DNA of 64,000 bases from Atherix ibis. Taxonomy: Eukaryota; Arthropoda; Insecta; Diptera; Athericidae. Position numbers and translations under genes: made by a program. The notes beneath the pieces were generated by a model. The model was given only the letters and a program-made list of their open reading frames with translations, did not search any database and was not told where the DNA came from. Below, piece after piece: positions 57,152-64,000 of the stretch. The stretch lies in the NCBI GenBank assembly GCA_958298945.1, contig OY282607.1:54475020-54539019 (forward strand), read 5' to 3'. Numbering within the stretch: position 1 is the stretch's first letter; every line of letters starts with the position of its first letter.

Positions 57152-59519
57152 TAGATAATTTTCGAATTAGAATTAAAGACCTTATTTGAGGTTACATCTG
57201 CATACGAACTTCCTGTTAAAAATATTTCAAATGTATTTTTACGGTTAAGCAGATGGAATTTGGAGTAATAGGTTCAGTACAGATTATAAAAAATAATCAC
57301 TGAACCAACAGGACTTCTCCATAAGTTATTTGACTTCTCCATAAGTTATTAACACTATAAACTACTATTTATACACAAATTTTGAGGAAAAAAAACAAAA
57401 TCGAAATCAAACCTTAATTTCTAATAAAATAAAAATTCTTTGATTCAATACAGACGAAATAGTATACGCAAACACTGCATCAGTCAAAACAAAGTAACAA
57501 CAAATAAATTTTATCTAATAAATATAAAAAATTATGAAATATTAACATATGTCTAGATTTCTTCTGTCAATAAATTTAGTGAACTGTCGAATATCTATTT
57601 CATATTCGCCTGTGTTCCACAAGAAGCAGTATACTACCTACCCCTCTTGTTATATTTTACTTGACTCTCTTTAAAAAAAAAAGTTTTAGTCTCGTTTTTT
57701 AAATCATACCAATCTTCTTCTTCTTTACCTAAAAAAAAAACCATAGAAAACTTCAACGTCACTAGTCAAACGATTTATTTATATATGTTCTAAGTTTATA
57801 AGTTACTGTACGTATACAAAAGAGACGTCGAAGAATGCTTAGTCACATATAACCCGACAATTTAAATCAATATTTAAATGGGAAATTTCCCACTTTGTTT
57901 GTTTTGTTTTGTACTCTTATTTGTTAGTTTCTGAGAAAAAAATTAAAAAAAAAGTAATTGAATCCCAACTTTCTTAACACTCGTCAAAATGTCCTTTCCC
58001 CTCCATACCATAATTTTGTTTCTTTCTTCCACACTTCACTACAACCGCAATAATAAAAATTCCCATCAAATATGAAAAATCTAATTTTCTCAAATGAATT
58101 CGTTATTATTTTTTGATCATTAAATTAACATTTAATGAAGCTGTATGTACACACATTAACTCGTGAAAGAGAAGTTTTCGTCTAAGTCAAGAGAAGAAGA
58201 AAAATATTCGAACTTGTTACGTACTAGACAGTAAGCTTATCGGGTAAAAAGTTATTATCAATATTTCCTAAAAAAAAAAAACCAAAAACAAATAGGAGAA
58301 AGTAAAGAAAAATAAGATAAGGTTGGAATCTGGAAGGTAAAAATGCGCAACTTATGAAATATTCAGAGAAATCATAGTGTTTGTGATTGGTCAGGTAATG
58401 AGTGCAAACTCATCAATTAGAAGCCATTACCTCAACACGAGCACAAATTAATTATCGAACAATCATATTACACTAAAATCACGTACGATTTTACGAACAC
58501 ATAAGACTACAACTGCCCATTGAAGAAAATAACAGGAGCTATTTCTACTAGAGGGTGGCATTCCTTACGGTTAAATATATAAATAAACGTAAAAAAAATG
58601 AATAACACCACGTTGTACTGGTATGGCAAAATAAGTTTCCGTTAACATAAATACAAGGGCGAACAGGAAGTGAGATGAAAATACGTATGTATGTAATAGA
58701 CACAGAATAAACAACAAATATTTGAGAAGGAATTCCATACGTTCTTTGATTCTCTGATTAATGACCATCAATGTTTTAGTGAGAGTACATTTTCGTTTAA
58801 CAATTTCTACATTTCTTTAATACCCTCCATCGTTCCATTCACAAAAGTTCAACGCCCCAACCCTATTAACACTAATGGCATCACAGCATACCGCCAACTT
58901 AATTTTTCAGGTGTTTTAATTAATAACGACACGTTGAACAATCGATGAGAGAATGTCGAAATGAAATGTCGAAAATAACAACGAATATTTCGTAAACGAC
59001 TTATCGTATAGTTGCAAAAATCACCTCAAATTATTTACAGAAAGAAAAGAAAAACTTTTCAATAGACTTACGCACTTATAAACTTTTTCGCCCCCCAAAA
59101 CTTTCATATCATAAACTTTCCATTTTCAGTTTAACAGTCGGTAATACTCTCTTTATGGCAGTTTCTATAATTTTTCTTATACACTTTTATTAGTTTCCTT
59201 GTTAGTGTTCAAACAAAAAGTAAAAGAATCATTCTTCTTCAATTGTTAAACAACTTTAAGTTAAGTTGTATGGCTTATTAAATGAAAGTATTGTGTTTTC
59301 AGTGGAAATTATATATATATGTATATATATATATAGAGAACGATTTAATATGGAAATGTAGTTATTTAGAATAAATTAAATCAAAGCATTTTCAAACTAC
59401 ACAGAAAAACAATTAGTGCATAAAAGTAGTAATATGGTACCATTTTGTTCAAATATAAAATCGGTTATGTTACAATAATACAATTAAAATTGTTTTTGGC
59501 TACAAATCCGTCAAGAACG
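57152..59519. other. AT-rich DNA, minor repeats only
   Basis: cttctccataagttatt is tandemly duplicated near 57315-57350. (TA)n lies at 59309-59336. No gene was seen. Confidence 0.55.
59309..59336. repeat. (TA)n microsatellite
   Basis: Alternating TA for about 28 bases with one G interruption. Confidence 0.9.
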
Positions 59520-60802
59520 TTCCCAAGTCTGACTCTATAAAAGGACGAGGTAAACTGCGTGAAAGTGTAGCTGCTATAGGGTAGGTGCTGTTCATTAACG
59601 TTTTAGTCTGTCCTATTGCTAGACATAGAATAGCGCACTAGATCAGCGATGCAAATATTGTATAATCCTTATTATATGCGTAGGTTAGGCTTGGGGATGA
59701 TTCTCCAAAGCTTGCATTAGCATACCAATAATAACACATTGAGATCCATTCAGTTAAGCGGTCGTTGGAAATACCTGGTTTGAGAGGAAAATTAGTGATT
59801 AGACTACTTTGATATCTCCTGGCACGGGACTAATTGCAGCCTAATTAAACATGTCTTAATCGACTGGCAGCATATCTCGCACCTAGAAAATGTTAGAGCA
59901 TTTGGGAGTCCCGGCGTTGATTAGGATCACTACCATATTGGCGCGGTAATCCGAATATAGGCGAACGAAAGATTGTTGCAGCAATCAGAAACATCAACAA
60001 AGATATATGCCCTTGAGACGAAGCAGATATTGAAATGGCCTGAACAAATCTAAAGGGTGCATCAATGGCACGGGTGAAATTAAGTACTAGACCCCAGCGG
60101 CAAAGAGAGTTGAGTCGACAGATCTTTAAAATTAACATATATAGGAAGCAACCACACCAGGCGCGGAAGTTGTTGTTGTTTGTAAGGTCCCTTAGACATG
60201 TGCCAGGGGCCACTTCATAGCGCCACGACCATGAGGCCATTTGGTGACCTGAGAGAGGCTGGTCTGTGGTTAGTAGTCAAAGTAGAATATTGAGAATTTT
60301 GCTATATTTTGCGGAGCAGATTAGTATGTTGTAGAAGTTTAAATAGGGAACAAGATAATGGAGTTTTTGGTTACAGGAGCTCTATAATGGGAGGAATACT
60401 GCTCGCGAAGTAATTCTTGGTTATGTGGCATTCCTGTAGAATATGGACGATAATGAAATGGGTGTCACAGGATTGGCATAAAGGATGATTGGTGTTGTCA
60501 AAAAGGATGTTATGAGTAAGAGCAGTATGTCCAATCTGAATTGACTGTGATCACTGGTCGACGGAGTGTTTCTCCAGCCAACTTATCAGCACTTTCATCA
60601 CCCACCATTCCCACATAGCCCGGCACCCATAGTTACTCGACCCTCCTATTGCTAAGTAGGCTATGACTTATTACGCTAAGTACTGGGTCACTCGATTGGC
60701 CACAAACGGCTTTAAGGGCAGCAAGTCTGTCGTTAAAAATAATAACGCTTTGTTGGCCGGGAATATTGGTCCCAATTTCAATTGCCGTTTTGATGGCCCT
60801 TG
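59520..60802 (-). mobile_element. LINE family B, RNase H end and 3' region
   Basis: From about 60640 downwards the minus strand reads WVPGYVGMVGDESADKLAGE (RNase H final motif, in shifted frames). It then reads IQIGHTALTHN and a C-x2-C..(x)n..H-x3-x-C tail (LCQSC...HILQEC) near 60535-60420. The open frame 60240-59893 (115 codons) lies in the presumed 3' untranslated region and matches no protein I know. The copy ends on the left somewhere near 59520; the right side abuts the inverted repeat at 60803. Confidence 0.65.
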
Positions 60803-60962
60803 AAATAGATCACCCTCTTTGTTGCGGCATGATTACCATAGTAGTGTAAATTGTCTCGTTCTGCTCATAGTTAGGTTGCGTAAATTTTACCTAACTGTGA
60901 GCAGAACGAGACAATTTACAGTACTATGCTAATCATGCCGCAACAAAGAGGGTGATCTATTT
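60803..60962. repeat. long inverted repeat, 74-bp arms, 12-base spacer
   Basis: Bases 60803-60876 and the reverse complement of 60889-60962 agree at 71 of 74 positions. The right arm is the natural start of the plus-strand LINE A copy. The left arm is an inverted duplicate of it that abuts the minus-strand LINE B copy. Confidence 0.95.
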
Positions 60963-62175
60963 TCCGACCAAGTGGGTATATTAAGACGGCAGGTGGAACA
61001 TTTTCATCAACTTATAAACACTAACTAGTCAGAACATAAGTTCAAGCTAACCGCCAGCTGAATACATAAGCAACAGATCAGATCTTCTCTCTGCGGTAGT
61101 CGATCAAAAAATTGTTGGAATATGGTCAATGGATCTACCTTCTGTTCATTAACTTTAAAACTGCTTATAATAGTATAGGCAGAGTAAAACTCTACATATC
61201 CATGAGAAAGTTCGGCAGCCCAGACAATTTGACTAAACTGACTATGAGGAAAAGTAAAAGCAGCCAATTCACTTTCAGAACTATTTAACATCCACAATTG
61301 TCTCCGACATGGATACGCTCTTTCGTCCATTCTTTTTAACTTATCACTGGAAAAGGTCATATTGTCATTCAGGCGCAAGCATAAGGAGTACCATCTTCAT
61401 TTGATCTGTCTAACTTTTAACAAATGCCGGCGTTTTATGTTATTCCTTGATCAAGATTGAGCCAAAGACGAAACATTAACATTATGTGATTCCGTCATCA
61501 AGATTAAGTCAGCGACGAAAAATCTTGGGTCACACATAAATTATGACAAAACAAAGTACATAGTGGCAGCGGGGACGTCAAAGACAAGACCAATTAGTAC
61601 TGGTCGAATAAAAATAGGAGATTATAATTTCGAAAGAGTAAAATCATTATCTTATTTGGGGTCAACGGTCGCAGCCAATAACAACATGGAGGATGAAATC
61701 CGCAGACTTCTTGTTGGCTCAGTCATTCTAACTTATTTCGCTCGAAAAATCTGAGTATAACATCGAAGCTTCTATCTTGCCAGTCGTCGTGCATTCTTCA
61801 AAAACTTGGATTCTCAGCAAAAACGATTGCGAACTTTTGTTCGCCTTCGAGACGGTGGTCCTTCGAAGAATTTTTGCCCTCTACATGAGGAAGAACGATT
61901 CCTGTGTATATATAACGATGAGATCCTGAAGCGTTGCCACGACCACCTAGTTGTGGATAAAATGATGGTGAATAGGCTGTGGTGGGCTGGACATTTAAAA
62001 CGTATGAATGATGAATATCCTGCCCGGAAATCTACATTGACTCTATTAACCATCTTACAAAAAGGGAAAAGCTCTGCCTTCGAAGGAGTGATAAAGTGTC
62101 GAACTAGAAAAATGCGGCGCAAGATCAGGATAACCGGACTCCCGGTTGTTACGCCGTTGAAGATGATCAAATTTA
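60889..62175 (+). mobile_element. LINE family A (RTE-like), degenerate copy
   Basis: The copy runs from the linker before the reverse transcriptase to the 3' end. RT phrases near 61130-61260 (YLLFINFKTAYNSI, a remnant of the F.DF..AFDS box) are broken by stops. At 61640-61690 SYLGSTVAANNNMEDEI gives a clear C-terminal block. LHEEERFLCIYNDEILKRCHD and NRLWWAGHLKRM follow at 61880-62010 (DNA near 61806-62189 keeps a 127-codon frame that is partly shifted). It ends in gttgaagatgatcaaattt near 62165, like the other family A 3' ends. Confidence 0.7.
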
Positions 62176-64000
62176 TTTTCTTAATTTAGTCTTCTTCGCT
62201 TTGTTATTCTTCTTAATAAGTAAAATGATTTTCATGATCATTTGCTATTAAAGAATATAAGACAAAATCTAGTGCTGAAAGTTATAGTTAAGTACAAAAT
62301 AGTCCAGGACCCAAAGACTTTATGGAAACCCTCATAAAACGAAAAGTCAATTTTGTGGAAAAAGAAAAACTGACAGATCTGTACCCTGAAAGGCACAATG
62401 CTATAATTTTGGGATTCAATATTATAATGAAATCAGCTCAAATTGCGAAGTTTAAATTCCCAAGACTGAAGATATTGGCACAAAACTAGACCTGAAGATT
62501 CGGTCCTTATATTGTCTTACTAACAAATACATGTGAATATATGTTCAGAATACAAAACTCGGCTACCAATTTACCTTTGGAATTTTTTATCAATCAATGG
62601 TTGAATGTCGGAAGCTGGTAGTCTCAAATCTAACCGCTGTCATTACAAATCTTTAGAAGATTTGTAATTATATCGCTTAGATCCAAGACATTCATTACAA
62701 AAGATCTAAAAGAAGCTTAGATCTTTGGGGTATTTAGACAAAACCATAATGTCTATATTTATTCATGGACCACACATTTTCGTTATTACAAGACTGTATA
62801 AAATTAGATGTAGCCATTAGAATCAGCAAATACAGTCCGTACATAACTAAGAAAAATAACGGAGGCCAAAGAAAAAAGTTTTTAATACTGTAGAAAATGT
62901 TTAGGTTAGACAATATTAATTCTAATCTAATTAAAAAATAGACAATATAAATCCTAATCTAATTAAAAAAAATAATAAAAAATTACCAGCCTTGTAAAAT
63001 TTACTAACTTTGTTGACTAAATCGAATTTTTAAAAAAATGCTTTATTTTCAACAAAAATTGAATCAAAATAAGTATGTGCTATGTAAATTGCTATTAGTT
63101 ACAAAGCATCTTATCTTACGAGTAACTAACAAATATATTCAACATAAATGATAAGTATATTTTTATTAAATTTATCAATAATAAAACCGACCTGAAAAAA
63201 TGTATTCACAATAAGCAAAAATAATTCCTTTTCAAAACCCGATTTGAACTTATATAAATTAGATATCCTAGTTGAAAATTTCATAGAAAATACTAAATAC
63301 TTATAGAATTTTCATAAAGAAATAAAAAAGGAAAAACATCAGTTCAACAGAAAATACTTATTAACATAATTTTAAGAAAAACATATTCTTTATGAGTCTG
63401 TTACCTTGAAGACAAGGACATTCATACTAACTTATACATTCAAGAACGCTTCTTAATAAAAATCTAAAGTCATTGTACAACCCGAAACTATTGTATAAGG
63501 TATTTGCTTAGAACGAAACGTTTCCATCAATTTCAAATATGAATTATTTCTTCATGCTCACGAACAGACATATTGATGAATTGAAAATCTGTCAAAAAGT
63601 GACATGTTGATGAATTGACGAGCTGCAAACGCTTTCAATATTTAACCAAGCCATGTAAAAATTTGCCTTTAAATATGGGAAAATTTAAATACCACCTCAC
63701 AGAGATTTTTAAATATTCGATTTATTTTTGACACTAATTTTTACAGGTGGAATAACATTTTCTATAGAGCACTATGCCTACCATATATGATTTATAACAA
63801 TTAAGCTCAAGTTATTTTAGGAGCACAGCCTTCACAAAATATCTTATTATTTTTTTACAAATTTTTATAATCATTATTATAAACATTTTCAAATCAAGAA
63901 AAAAAATTAAAGGCATAAATACTAATAAATATTCATTGAATATAAAGATTAAAAATAACTTATATATTATTAATTTTACGACCCTTGTACTCAGGCAAGT
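62176..64000. other. AT-rich DNA, nothing recognised
   Basis: A short palindrome (attacaaatct-tt-agaagatttgtaat-like) lies near 62643-62669. No frame, RNA gene or element end was seen up to the window edge. Confidence 0.55.

Noticed and set aside
59893..60240. 115-codon minus-strand frame
   Set aside because: It lies in the presumed 3' region of a LINE B copy and matches no protein I know.

Overview
The window is AT-rich eukaryotic DNA (by eye about 70% A+T, not computed) packed with arthropod-type transposable elements. Insect origin is the best reading, because it holds several mariner lineages, a Tigger/pogo element, jockey-like LINEs, RTE-like LINEs and LINEs with an RNase H domain. I found no host protein-coding gene, no splice-supported exon chain, no CRISPR array and no bacterial-type gene. 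The stretch looks intergenic or intronic.

Layout. 1-6.3 kb: decayed minus-strand LINEs (family A, RTE-like; family B, with RNase H), with a broken mariner (copy A) inside a family A copy. 7.9-12.1 kb: three mariners. Copy B has clean ends. A second lineage has an uninterrupted 357-codon transposase. A third, truncated one abuts it. 12.8-14.3 kb: a 5'-truncated jockey-like piece and a palindrome. 16.2-18.7 kb: a complete Tigger-like element with TA target duplication. 19.4-21.5 kb: a Tc1/mariner relic, a jockey relic and a hairpin. 24.5-25.2 kb: a GC-richer composite retroelement made of a 5S rRNA-like head, a tRNA-Val-like segment, LINE endonuclease-derived sequence and an A-rich tail, flanked by a 16-18 bp target duplication. 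25.4-28.6 kb: a LINE A copy and mariner copy C. 31-35 kb: LINE A and C pieces, then a jockey-like LINE with a 12-bp target duplication. 38.6-39.2 kb: a 37-bp minisatellite with a 133-bp higher-order period. 43-46.5 kb: a LINE B copy split by a LINE C insertion. 47-49.2 kb: two related Tc1/mariner derivatives. 52.3-53 kb: LINE A. 55.8-57.2 kb: mariner copy D. 59.5-62.2 kb: LINE B and LINE A on either side of a long inverted repeat.

Three patterns cross the window. (1) Six near-perfect inverted duplications with short spacers lie in or beside unrelated elements, which suggests a recurrent snap-back or template-switch process, or an amplification artefact. (2) In three DNA-transposon lineages, separate copies share the same inactivating lesion, so the copies that spread were already defective. 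(3) Insertions are nested, and several have readable target-site duplications. The composite 5S/tRNA/LINE element at 24.5-25.2 kb is the most unusual object. All family names rest on recognised motifs, not on a search.
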